Shown here: in pieces, positions 1 to 7,766 of the stretch
Position numbering within the stretch: position 1 is the first letter of the stretch
Layout: each line of letters opens with the position of its first letter
Source of the DNA: Acidobacteriota bacterium
GTDB lineage: Bacteria; Acidobacteriota; Terriglobia; Terriglobales; Acidobacteriaceae
NCBI GenBank assembly: GCA_019510535.1
Contig: JAEKKE010000017.1
Span: forward strand, 1 to 10,447
Direction of reading: 5' to 3'
DNA length: 10,447 nt
Made by a program: the position numbers and the translations under genes
Notes under the pieces: generated by a model
Databases searched by the model: none
Seen by the model: only the letters and a program-made list of their open reading frames with translations
Told to the model about the DNA's origin: nothing

Positions 1-2
1 TA

Positions 3-395
3 CGCAAGCAACTGCATCCCACCCTCGGGTTCTCGAAGGCCGATCGGGAAGAGAATGTCCGCCGAATCGGAGCTCTGGCAAAGGCCAGGGCGGAGGAGGG
101 GGCGGTGGTGCTGGTCGCCGTCATCGCTCCTTACCGCACCACGCGCCAGGAAGTGCGGCAGATATGCCGCGCATATCTGGAGGTCTTTGTGGATGCTCCA
201 CTGCGAACCTGCGAAGAGCGAGATCCGAAGGGGCTGTATCGCCGGGTACGACGGGGAGAGATTACGCAATTCACTGGGATCGATGCACCGTACGAAGCTC
301 CCATCGAGCCTGAGATCCACTGCAGGACCGCCAGCGAGAGTATCGAAGAAAGCTCGCAACGTGTCCTCCGGGCGATAGCGGAGTCTTTGCGATAG
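3..395 (+). CDS. cysC: Adenylylsulfate (APS) kinase, 3' part
   Basis: Phosphorylates adenylylsulfate at the 3' position with ATP to give PAPS, the activated sulfate donor, in the cytoplasm. The window opens inside the gene, in the frame starting at base 3. The P-loop lies upstream and is not visible. What is seen are late APS-kinase motifs: LGFSKADREENVRRIG near the beginning, then IAPYR, EVFVDAPL, CEERDPKGLY and FTGIDAPYEAP, ending in a TAG stop at 393. The family-typical order is intact and there is no frameshift. I cannot tell whether this is a free CysC or the C-terminal domain of a CysN-CysC fusion, since the upstream part is missing. The next gene starts 2 nt after the stop, so they are surely co-transcribed. 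With a sulfotransferase two genes downstream, its likely job is to supply PAPS for a dedicated sulfation pathway rather than only for cysteine synthesis. Confidence 0.93.
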   Translation, partial: RKQLHPTLGFSKADREENVRRIGALAKARAEEGAVVLVAVIAPYRTTRQEVRQICRAYLEVFVDAPLRTCEERDPKGLYRRVRRGEITQFTGIDAPYEAPIEPEIHCRTASESIEESSQRVLRAIAESLR

Positions 396-397
396 CC

Positions 398-1309
398 ATG
401 CAGGAGATGCAGCAGTTCAACTTCTACGGCTACCGGCTATCAAGCCCATGGGGGCTTAGCTGGTTACCTCCCTGGCAGGGGGCCGAGATCGCTTCGGGCG
501 AGGTGGCTCTTCTGGAGGCGGAAGTTCCGGAGTCTCTTCCAGATCCTGTTGAGCGAGGGCCGTTTATTCAGATTGGCCGCGAGGGCGAGGTCCTGCTCGA
601 TGTGGAGCACGCAGGCCGTTTTCTGTTGCGGAATGGTCGGGAGATCCTTGTATCTCCGTACGGTAGTCCGCAGAGCGAGGCCTTTCAGAGCTTTCTGACG
701 GGGAGTGTTGCCGGCCTGCTCTTTCATCAGCAAAGCCGTCTGGCGTTGCACGCAAGCGCTGTCGTGGTGCGAGGCAGAGCGATTCTGTTATCCGGTTGGG
801 CCACCGTGGGCAAGTCCGCGCTGGCGGCAGCACTGATGGAGCAGGGTGCGGAGTTTCTAAGCGACGACCTTTGCCTTGTCGATATGAGCCGCGAAGAGGC
901 GATAGTCTCTGCAGGACCGTCACGAATTCGTCTCTGGCCTGATGTCGGGGACTATCTCGGAATTTCGGAAGAGGCACGTTTCCCGTTGCGGACTGGTTTG
1001 CGCAAGTTCACGCTTGTGACCCAGACTGCATCGCCTGTGCCTGCCGGCCTTCTGGTGCGAACGGAAGATGCACATCACCGCTCGGTTCATTTTGCGCGGC
1101 TACGCGGAATGCATAGCGTCATGCCGCCGCACTCGCTGGTCTATCAGCACCGGTTCGCCGGACTGTTGCAGCGGCAGAAGCCGATGCTTACCGCGTTAAG
1201 TACCCTGGCGGGTAAAGTTCCCGCAATCCGCATGGAGTTTCCCCGCCAGATGCAACAGTTGCGAGAGATCGCGTCGTCGTTGCTGCAACATGTGGAGACG
1301 TATTGGTGA
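398..1309 (+). CDS. HPr kinase-like P-loop protein
   Basis: A 303-residue protein resembling the C-terminal catalytic domain of HPr serine kinase/phosphorylase. Visible motifs are LHASAV at about 117-122, a Walker A loop GWATVGKS at 133-140, the acidic pair in FLSDDLCLVD at 153-162 and PSRIRLWPD at 174-182; this set is typical of the HprK-like proteins found beside PqqD, asparagine-synthase-like or lasso-peptide genes. The first 100 residues are not recognised and are unlike classical HprK. No HPr or PTS gene is nearby, so a role in sugar catabolite control is unlikely. Known relatives in some lasso-peptide clusters phosphorylate the peptide; whether this one acts on a peptide, a glycan or a small molecule is not shown. 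The ATG at 398 lies 2 nt after the cysC stop, and the end overlaps the sulfotransferase start, so translation is probably coupled. Kinase-fold assignment is firm; substrate unknown. Confidence 0.8.
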   Translation: MQEMQQFNFYGYRLSSPWGLSWLPPWQGAEIASGEVALLEAEVPESLPDPVERGPFIQIGREGEVLLDVEHAGRFLLRNGREILVSPYGSPQSEAFQSFLTGSVAGLLFHQQSRLALHASAVVVRGRAILLSGWATVGKSALAAALMEQGAEFLSDDLCLVDMSREEAIVSAGPSRIRLWPDVGDYLGISEEARFPLRTGLRKFTLVTQTASPVPAGLLVRTEDAHHRSVHFARLRGMHSVMPPHSLVYQHRFAGLLQRQKPMLTALSTLAGKVPAIRMEFPRQMQQLREIASSLLQHVETYW

Positions 1310-2139
1310 AAGAGACGGAATACATCTGGCTGGCCTCCTATCCGAAGTCCGGGAATACCTGGGTGAGGATGATGCTCAATAGCCTTGCGCTGGGCGGAGC
1401 CGTCCCGGACATCAATGATCTGGAGTTGAAAGTGCCGATCGTTTCCTACACCAATCTGCAGGAGCAGTTTGGTGTCGAAGCCACGGAACTTACATTCAGT
1501 GAGATTGCCTTGGTCCGGCCTGAACTCTATCGCAGGCTTGCTCTGGAGAGCGGGCGTGATGTGCTGATCCATAAAGTGCACGATCAGCTCTGGCGGAACG
1601 ATGCGGGAGCGCCCGTGTTTCCAAAAGACAGGACACGCGGTGTCGTCTATATCGTGCGCGACCCGCGAGACGTTGCCGTTTCCGCCGCAGCGTTCTTCGG
1701 AACAACCATCGAGGCGGCAGTCGATATCCTTGCCGCTGAGAAGTATGTTCTGGCTTACAGTCCGGGCGGTCCGTCACGGCAGTTACCGCAGCTTCTGGGT
1801 GGATGGAGCACCCACGTGACAAGCTGGCTGGATGGGGAATTCCCACTCATGCTCATCCGTTATGAAGACTTGCTGCATGATCCGGTGGCTAGTCTTCGGA
1901 AAATTGTGGAATTTCTGGGGATGCCTGCGGAGCATGTCGAGGCCGCCGTTGCGGCGACGCATTTCGATCAGTTGGCCCAACAGGAGCAGCAGCAGGGCTT
2001 CCGGGAGAACCCGCATGCGAAGGACAAATTCTTCCGTTCTGGGAAGGCTGGAGAAGGGAAGCTGCGGCTTACACCGGAGCAGCTTGTGCGCATCGAGACA
2101 GCTCACGGAGCGGTGATGAAGCGGCTCGGCTATCTTTGA
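1306..2139 (+). CDS. PAPS-dependent sulfotransferase
   Basis: Cytosolic sulfotransferase-family protein (Sulfotransfer_1) that moves the sulfuryl group from PAPS to a hydroxyl or amine acceptor. The 5'-phosphosulfate loop YPKSGNTW lies near residues 12-19, a KVH segment in the position of the usual KTH catalytic motif near 90-92, the 3'-phosphate-binding segment VRDPRDVAVS near 117-126, RYEDL near 185-189 and a C-terminal FRSGKAGEGK loop near 243-252 that matches the PAPS-binding RxGxxG element. Length, about 277 residues, is normal for the family. I prefer the GTG start at 1306: it overlaps the previous stop as GTGA and has GGAG at 1294-1297 eight bases upstream. A TTG at 1303 is an alternative. 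It is the last gene of the cysC operon, so donor synthesis and use are physically linked. The acceptor cannot be read from the sequence. Confidence 0.9.
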   Translation: MKETEYIWLASYPKSGNTWVRMMLNSLALGGAVPDINDLELKVPIVSYTNLQEQFGVEATELTFSEIALVRPELYRRLALESGRDVLIHKVHDQLWRNDAGAPVFPKDRTRGVVYIVRDPRDVAVSAAAFFGTTIEAAVDILAAEKYVLAYSPGGPSRQLPQLLGGWSTHVTSWLDGEFPLMLIRYEDLLHDPVASLRKIVEFLGMPAEHVEAAVAATHFDQLAQQEQQQGFRENPHAKDKFFRSGKAGEGKLRLTPEQLVRIETAHGAVMKRLGYL

Positions 2140-2143
2140 AACG

Positions 2144-2198
2144 GATTGCGCCCCACAACCGGAAAACCGGCCCGGAAGCCTGGCTGTGGGGCGCAATC
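2144..2198. terminator. Probable bidirectional terminator hairpin
   Basis: A perfect 14-bp inverted repeat, GATTGCGCCCCACA at 2144-2157 and its complement at 2185-2198, encloses a 27-nt loop that holds a smaller CCGG-AAAA-CCGG hairpin (2159-2170). It begins 4 nt after the sulfotransferase stop and ends 3 nt before the stop codon of the convergent minus-strand gene. This position, filling the whole gap between converging genes, argues for termination from both directions. There is no clear T-run on either side, so it is not a textbook intrinsic terminator and may work by blocking 3' decay or with Rho. Confidence 0.7.
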
Positions 2199-2201
2199 GC
2201 G

Positions 2202-3308
2202 TTAAGGATGAACCGCGAGCGTAACACTTTCCGGCGTGATGCTGTTGGCGCCGGTCAGTGTCTTACCCTTAGCCCATTCAGGCGACTTCATGGCGAGCTG
2301 GTACTTCACCGGAGTGCCGCTTAGGGTAGCCGTTGCGATCTTTGTCTTCTTCCCGATGATGAGGTCGACGGTTGAGGTCTCGGTCTGGCCAAAAGCAGGC
2401 GTGAACTGCAAAGTCAGGCCGTGATCTTCGGCGCGGACCGGAGCGTAACGGATCTTCTCAATAGCCCAATTCGTGCCGTCATAGGTGGCTTCCATGCTCT
2501 GCTTCACCATCGGGTTGTTTTCGACCGAGATGGTGAAGTGCGGAGCGGCAGCCTTCTCGATCTTGAGTGTGATCGACCGGCCGCTGTCCTGTGTGAGCTG
2601 CCAGGTGGCGCCCTGTTTCAGTTCGCTGGGAGCAGAGGTGACTTTGAAGCTCTCACTGCCGGCTGCGAGCACGGCGGTAGTGGCCGAGTGCGTCAAAGCT
2701 CCATGCCAGGCGACGAAGTAAGGCGGTCTGGAGATTTCCTTCCACATCTCGGCGATCGAGGTCTTGTCACCAACGACGATGGCCGAACCTTCACCGGCCA
2801 CCGCGGACTCTTCCCGATAGGGAAAGACCGGTACCTTGGCTTCGGCGACAGCGGTCAGGCCGCCACCCTGCTGCAGGACATCCGAGCCCTGAATAAAGCG
2901 CCACTCGACAGGTGTGCCGTCATTGAGGCGAAGACGGAGATCGAAGGTCGCGCCGCTCACTTCGCTTTCGGGCCTCGTGAACTCGATCTGGGTGAGATAC
3001 GCTTCTCCGTCCTGTGCTTTGGCGATAGCTACAAGCTGGGGCTGATTGGCGAAGTGGATGCGCTTACCGGTCGTGCGGCTGGTCACGATGAAGTCGTAGA
3101 GAGGTTTACCGTTGTTCTCGTCGTAGTCGAGCTCAACCATGGTGTAGGGAACCTCCGGCCCTGTCCACTGCACGAACTGTTCAGGCCAGTAACGATAGCT
3201 GATCATCAGGCCGGAGATAGGCGGTGCGATGGCAGCCTGCTGTGCGTAACCAGCGGCGGAAGTGGCGGCAACGACGGCGGAGGTGATCAGAGATGCGATG
3301 CGGTTCAT
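2202..3308 (-). CDS. Uncharacterised secreted protein, receptor partner
   Basis: A 368-residue protein that I do not recognise. Residues 1-22 form a clear Sec signal peptide (MNR, then a small-residue hydrophobic stretch, cleavage expected after GYA before QQ), so the mature protein is periplasmic or outer-membrane facing. The rest is rich in alternating hydrophobic and polar residues, suggesting beta-structure, with no cysteine anywhere, no membrane helix and no catalytic motif I can name. The start ATG has AAGGAG seven bases upstream. It follows the TonB-dependent receptor gene by 24 nt on the same strand, so it is very likely the second gene of that operon. A surface or periplasmic accessory to the receptor, or a ligand-binding protein, would fit, but that is inference from position alone. 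The reading frame is intact although its upstream partner is broken. Confidence 0.75.
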   Translation of the reverse strand: MNRIASLITSAVVAATSAAGYAQQAAIAPPISGLMISYRYWPEQFVQWTGPEVPYTMVELDYDENNGKPLYDFIVTSRTTGKRIHFANQPQLVAIAKAQDGEAYLTQIEFTRPESEVSGATFDLRLRLNDGTPVEWRFIQGSDVLQQGGGLTAVAEAKVPVFPYREESAVAGEGSAIVVGDKTSIAEMWKEISRPPYFVAWHGALTHSATTAVLAAGSESFKVTSAPSELKQGATWQLTQDSGRSITLKIEKAAAPHFTISVENNPMVKQSMEATYDGTNWAIEKIRYAPVRAEDHGLTLQFTPAFGQTETSTVDLIIGKKTKIATATLSGTPVKYQLAMKSPEWAKGKTLTGANSITPESVTLAVHP

Positions 3309-3332
3309 GCGAGGTCTCCTTGCAGTGATCGT

Positions 3333-5875
3333 TTAGAAGTTGTAGCGGAAGCCGAGCTCAATGCGGCGGCCGGCGTCTGAGGCGTAGGGCTTGAGGAAGA
3401 GCGGCGAGCCAAGAACGCTGCCAACCGCGGTTACGTTCGTGTGGTTCAGCAGGTTTGCCGCACGCGCATTGAAGGTAATGGTGCGAGCAGAGTCTTTCTT
3501 CGAGAGTGCAAAGCTGCGGCTGAGGTTGGTATCGAGCTGCACTGTCCAGGGAAGAGTGGCGGCGTTGCGTGGAAAGGCGCCGGTTCCACCCACAGCGGTC
3601 AACAGACCAAAAGCAGTCTGGTAGGCATTCGCCGTCGAAGTGGCGTACTGTGGGCGTTCATTGAAGACACCGTCGCCGTTGGTGTCCAGGCCGGTGGTGA
3701 GGTTCAGTGGCGTACCCGAGGTCGCGTTGAAGACATTGCTGACCGTGAACTTCTTCGGCAGGTTGACCTGGCTGATGCTGATGATGCGGTGCGTGTTTGT
3801 CCATATAGGACGCGCCAGCTCACCGGCCTTGCTGAGGTTCGATTGCTGGAAGGTGTTGGGGCCATCGGCATCGCCGCGAAGGTCCATGCGGACATAGCCG
3901 AGGAAGATCTGGAAGCGGCGCAGGCTGTGCTGATCCACACCGACGAACATGACGTTGCCGTGCAGATGACCGGTCTGCTGGTACTCAAGGATGTTGGTAT
4001 TTGCCAGCGAAGGACGAGGTCCTGTGGGCTGGTTGTTGAGCGGAGCATTGACATTGCGAGAGCGCATCGTGTCCCACGCACGGATGATGTAGAGATTGCT
4101 CTGGATGTGCCAGTGAGCAGGAAGCTCATACTCTGCACCCAGATGAGTCTGCAGCGAAGGTGTCTGCATGACGGAACCGGCAAAGTTGCGGAGCGTGTGG
4201 ATAGGTGCGGCCCCGGTTAAGGGCGCGCCGTAGTTGGCCGCGTAAATGATGCTCTGCTGCTGGGTGATGCCGTTCAGGCGGAGTGTGACCCCTGCAGTGT
4301 TGGTATCGATGGGTGAGAAGAAGAGACCGGCACGTGCACGCAAAATCAGCTTCTGTTTCTTGTCCGGCGACCAGGAGATTCCGGCGCGGGGTCCAAGGTT
4401 GGAGAAGGTCGAAGGCGAGGTCTGCAGTGCATAGCGCATGCCGAGTGCGACCTGAACGCGGGGTGTGAGCTTCCACTGGTCCTGCGCGAAGAGGACAAGG
4501 CGAAGCTGGTTGAAGTCGACGGTCGGCGAGCCCTGATTGACGGTGTAGGTGGTCGCTGTGCCGCCGGTAAGACCGAGCATGGCGCGGCGGTACTGTTCAA
4601 GACCACCGATCGTGGTTCCTCCGACTGTCGCGCCACTGAAGGTATAACTCCCATTGAAGGTATCGGGCTGGTTGAGGTGCTCAAGATTGTCGATCATCTG
4701 CAGGCCAAGCTTGAGTGCGTGTTTTTTGCTGCTGAGCAGGACATCGTCATCCACTTCGGTGACCTTCTCGTGGCTGGCGAAGTATCCACCGGTATATCCA
4801 CCGGCGATGAAGGCTCCCGAAACCTGCAGGGCCGCCGCGGTGGAGTGCGGCGTGTCATCACGATTACGCCACATGAAGCTAGCGCGTGCCTCATGCACAA
4901 TGCGTGGAGAGATGGTGGTGACGTTGGTGACGCGGATAATATGCTCGGCCTGCTGGCTAGCATTATGCCGACGCGGGCGCTTGCAATCCATAAGCGCTGC
5001 GGTGTGGGGACGTTCTGATTGACGGTCTGCTGGTTACCCGTGGCATCGAGCATCACGGCATTAACGACAGCGAAGTCGTCGATGTCTCGCTTTTCCAGTG
5101 AGAGTGTGAAATCGCGCTTCTTAGAGAGCAGCGGGCCGGAGAGATCGAAGCCGTAACGACGCTTGCCGATGGCGGCGCGGCTGGTCGCGAAGGGATCGCG
5201 CGCGTTGAAGAGCGTATCGGAGTCAGTGAGAAAGAGCGAGCCGTGGTACTTGTCCTGACCGGGCCGGGTAATGATCTCGATCCGTCCTCCTTCATAAGGA
5301 GGCCGCTCGTATTCGGCCGAGAAGAGATCGGGATTCACGCGGACGAAGGCGATAGACGACTTGGGAGGCATGCGGCTGCCGGTCTGGAAGCCGTCGACGG
5401 TGATGGTGGCTGCGCCGGGAGCACCGCCCGAAACAGCAGCGAGAGCCTGCAACTGGCGCTGCAGATCATCCGGATCGTCGGCCATCTGTGCCAGGTCCTG
5501 GCGGTTCAGGGTGCGTGATCCGGCGGCTTCGCCCGCACTGGTATCCAGGCCGGAGCCGTCGATCTGTGCATCGACCGCCATGGTGACGGTCTCCGGTTTC
5601 AGCGTGATATTGAGCGTTGCGCCGCCCGGCAGAGAGATCGTCTGCGGTGCGAAGCTGACAGCCTCGATCAGCAGCGTGTGTTTCCCGCTGATGCAGCCTA
5701 AAGAGAAGTGCCCCTGAGCATCGGAGACGATTGCTGGATTGGTATCCACCGTCAGCGTGGCATCCGGAATCACCGCGCCGGTAGTATCGCGTACCGTGCC
5801 CGTGATGGGAGAGCACTGCTGCGCGGCGAGTGTACCGGCGAATAGAAGGCAGAGAGCAGAGAGCTTGAGTTGCAT
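3333..5875 (-). pseudogene. TonB-dependent receptor, Oar-like, frameshifted
   Basis: Outer-membrane receptor of the carboxypeptidase-regulatory-like (Oar-like) type, readable in two frames. The 5' piece starts at 5875 (AAGGAG eight bases upstream): signal peptide 1-18, CarboxypepD-reg-like domain about 23-95 (ITGTVRDTTGAVIPDATLTV), plug-like region about 110-205 with TVDGFQTG and GGRIEIITRPG, then early barrel through TPQRLWIASARV at about residue 302 (base 4970). Continuing in that frame gives nonsense and a stop at 4694. The family-like sequence resumes in another frame at about base 4950 (AEHIIRVTNVTT, then HEARASF) and runs to 3333, ending in FRYNF with the terminal Phe usual for outer-membrane barrels. 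By memory of the family, about 30-40 residues are missing between the pieces, so this looks like a deletion not divisible by three rather than a one-base slip. The 3' piece has its own ATG at 4991 but no signal peptide, so it could not be exported alone. Substrate unknown. A sequencing or assembly error remains possible. Confidence 0.85.
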
Positions 5876-5894
5876 CGCGGTTTCTCCTTGACGA

Positions 5895-6038
5895 ACTCAA
5901 GCATCGCGGAGCACGCAGGTGGAAAACAGTGTGAGTTGTCAGGGCGAAACCATGACATTTGTCAGCATGACAAATGTCATGCGCGAAGAATGACATCCGG
6001 CACTGTTGCCGGGCCGGGCATCAGCGCGATGCTTGAGT
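5895..6038. repeat. 14-bp inverted repeat flanking the operator
   Basis: CGCGATGCTTGAGT occurs on the plus strand at 6025-6038 and, perfectly, on the minus strand at 5895-5908. The two copies are equidistant from the operator centre (midpoint 5966.5) and each lies 19-31 nt upstream of a start codon, on the coding strand of that gene. Each copy could carry a -10 element (GATGCT). For the plus strand a TTGCCG at 6006-6011 lies 16 bp upstream as a possible -35; the minus-strand -35 is poor (TGTTTT, complement of 5923-5928). They may instead bind a second regulator. The duplication is certain, the promoter reading weak. Confidence 0.55.
5937..5995. promoter_or_regulatory. Symmetric operator between divergent operons
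   Basis: A perfect 13-bp inverted repeat, CATGACATTTGTC at 5951-5963 and its complement at 5969-5981, surrounds AGCAT. It can be read as two TGACA-N2-TGTCA boxes (5953-5964 and 5968-5979) with centres 15 bp apart. Two further half-sites, TGTCA at 5937-5941 and TGACA at 5991-5995, lie at mirror positions about the same centre, 5966. Six half-sites in a symmetric array between divergent genes is what a dimeric regulator's binding region looks like. The DesR-like regulator at 8936-9547 is the obvious candidate, because such regulators often control their own neighbourhood; this is inference. Confidence 0.72.
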
Positions 6039-6069
6039 GGATTTAGCAGGATCTCTCGGAGGTGTGGCG

Positions 6070-6993
6070 ATGGTGACGGTGGAAGAAAAGAGCGCAGCCT
6101 CAATACCGGCAGCGGTGGATGTGGCATATCTGCATGGAGCAACGAAAAGCTATGGAGCGCATCGCGCCCTGGATGAGGTTTCTCTCACCCTTCGGGCTGG
6201 CGAGGTAGTTGCGCTGCTGGGACCAAACGGCGCAGGAAAGACAACCGCAATCAAACTGCTGCTGGGCCTGCTTGGTCCGGATGCCGGCGAGGCGCGTGTC
6301 TTCGGCGGCAATCCTCGCGATGCGGCGACAAGGACTCGCATCGGCGCGATGCTGCAGGTTGCTCGCGTTCCGGAGACGCTAAAGGTTAGGGAATATCTCG
6401 ATCTCTTCCGTAGCTACTATCCCACTCCGTTGCCGGTAGAGCACATCGTGCGTGTTGCTGGTCTCGCCGGGATTGAAGATCGCCTGTTCAGCCAGTTGAG
6501 CGGAGGCCAGAAGCAACGCCTGTTGTTTGCCCTGGCGATCTGTGGGGATCCTGACCTTGTCTTTCTCGACGAGCCGACGCTGGGCATGGATATTGAATCG
6601 CGCCACGGACTGTGGCAACAGGTGCGCGATCTTGCTGCCCGGGGTAAGACGGTACTGCTGACGACACACTATCTGGAAGAAGCGGATAGCCTGGCGAACC
6701 GCATTGTGGTGATCAACAAGGGAACGGTGATCGCCGAAGGAACACCGGCGCAGATCAAGTCGAGGGTCTCTGGAAGGACGATCAAGTGCGTCACTTCGTT
6801 GGATGAGGACCTGTTGCGCCGCCTGCCCGGCGTCACCTCGATTGAGGTAAAACACGGAACCACCGTGGTGCGTTGCGGTGAGGTTGAAGATGCCGTGCGC
6901 CAGATGCTGGCGCTCGATACCGGTTTGCACAGTCTTGAGATCAGCAGCCCGGCACTTGAAGATGCCTTTCTCGCATTGACCAAAGGAGAGTAG
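6070..6993 (+). CDS. ABC-2 type exporter, ATP-binding protein
   Basis: Cytoplasmic ATPase that drives a drug-, lipid- or peptide-type exporter together with the permease encoded next. All nucleotide-binding motifs are intact: Walker A GPNGAGKT at 51-58, Q-loop glutamine near 96, signature LSGGQ at 143-147, Walker B LVFLDEP at 163-169 and H-loop His200. A C-terminal extension after about 230, ending in LEDAFLALTKGE, is typical of the CcmA/DrrA-like exporter branch. Length 307 residues is normal. The ATG at 6070 is chosen because GGAGG at 6058-6062 lies seven bases upstream; an in-frame GTG at 6037 would add a segment overlapping the control region and has no ribosome site. It is the first gene of a four-gene operon with its own two-component system. 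The exported substrate cannot be deduced; YvfR-like proteins of Firmicutes are the closest arrangement I know. Confidence 0.93.
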   Translation: MVTVEEKSAASIPAAVDVAYLHGATKSYGAHRALDEVSLTLRAGEVVALLGPNGAGKTTAIKLLLGLLGPDAGEARVFGGNPRDAATRTRIGAMLQVARVPETLKVREYLDLFRSYYPTPLPVEHIVRVAGLAGIEDRLFSQLSGGQKQRLLFALAICGDPDLVFLDEPTLGMDIESRHGLWQQVRDLAARGKTVLLTTHYLEEADSLANRIVVINKGTVIAEGTPAQIKSRVSGRTIKCVTSLDEDLLRRLPGVTSIEVKHGTTVVRCGEVEDAVRQMLALDTGLHSLEISSPALEDAFLALTKGE

Positions 6994-6995
6994 CG

Positions 6996-7766
6996 ATGAC
7001 GACGATGACTGTAGCACCCCGTTTTCCGCTGTACCGCAAAGAGGCAAAGTACGAGTTTCTGCGCCTGCTGCGCGCCCGCACATTTACCTTGGCGACGATC
7101 GGCTTTCCGGTGATGTTCTATCTGCTCTTCGGTGTGGTGAACAGCAGGGGACACGAAGTACTGTCGGCGAGCAAGTACCTGATGGCGACCTATGCGATCT
7201 TCGGCCTGGTAGGCTGTTCGCTCTTTGGTATCAGCGTGACACTGTCGAACGAGCGCAACCTGGGATGGCTGGAAGTCAAACAGGCCAGCCCGATGCCCGC
7301 CCCGGCATACCTGTTGGCAAAGCTGCTAACGGCATTTGCCTTCGCGACAATTATCTTTGGCCTGCTGCTGACCCTTGGTCTGACGTTGGGGCACGTGACG
7401 ATTACTGGGACGGAGATTCGTAACCTGGCGCTCACAATCCTTGGAGGGGTGTTGCCGTTTGCCTCGATGGGACTGATGCTGGCGATGGTTGTGCCGCCGC
7501 AGGCTGCGCCTGGCATTCTGAACCTGATCTATCTGCCGATGAGCTTCTGCTCCGGCTTATGGATGCCGGTATCGGTGCTGCCGCACTGGCTGCAGACGGC
7601 TGCTCCGATATGGCCAACCTATCATCTCTCCCAGATTGCGCTAGGCGGCATCGGGTTCGAGATGCGTGGTACCTTGGCTGGTCACATTGCCGCCCTTGCG
7701 GGATTTACTGTATTGATGCTGGGACTGGCGATTGTGCTCTTCCGGCGGAATGCGACGGCGAGCTAG
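6996..7766 (+). CDS. ABC-2 type exporter, permease
   Basis: Inner-membrane subunit of the exporter, 256 residues, partner of the ATPase encoded 2 nt upstream. Six hydrophobic segments are visible at about 29-49, 60-83, 107-131, 142-166, 172-195 and 228-249, which is the ABC-2 layout. The segment PMSFCSGLWMPVSVLP followed by WPTYHL is characteristic of this family near the fifth helix and the following loop. The short basic N-terminus (YRKEAKYEFLRLLR) would sit in the cytoplasm at the interface with the ATPase. AGGAG precedes the ATG inside the end of the upstream gene, so translation is coupled. The stop codon TAG coincides with the left end of an inserted structured element; removing that element in silico leaves TAA at the same codon, so the protein itself would be unchanged by the insertion. 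Confidence 0.92.
   Translation: MTTMTVAPRFPLYRKEAKYEFLRLLRARTFTLATIGFPVMFYLLFGVVNSRGHEVLSASKYLMATYAIFGLVGCSLFGISVTLSNERNLGWLEVKQASPMPAPAYLLAKLLTAFAFATIIFGLLLTLGLTLGHVTITGTEIRNLALTILGGVLPFASMGLMLAMVVPPQAAPGILNLIYLPMSFCSGLWMPVSVLPHWLQTAAPIWPTYHLSQIALGGIGFEMRGTLAGHIAALAGFTVLMLGLAIVLFRRNATAS

Noticed and set aside
464..977. Minus-strand open frames opposite the HprK-like gene
   Set aside because: They overlap each other and a plus-strand gene with clear P-loop motifs, and show no ribosome sites or recognisable motifs.
2421..3380. Long open frame on the plus strand (319 codons) opposite the secreted protein
   Set aside because: It is antisense to a gene with a good signal peptide and ribosome site, overlaps two minus-strand genes, lacks any recognisable motif and has low-complexity composition typical of a GC-rich shadow frame.
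4694..4960. Tail of the receptor's 5' frame as a real protein end
   Set aside because: After about base 4970 the residues become Ser/Pro/Arg-rich and unlike the family, while the other frame on the same strand reads as receptor barrel.
6037..6069. Upstream GTG start for the ABC ATPase
   Set aside because: It overlaps the 14-bp control repeat and lacks a ribosome site, whereas ATG 6070 has GGAGG at ideal distance.
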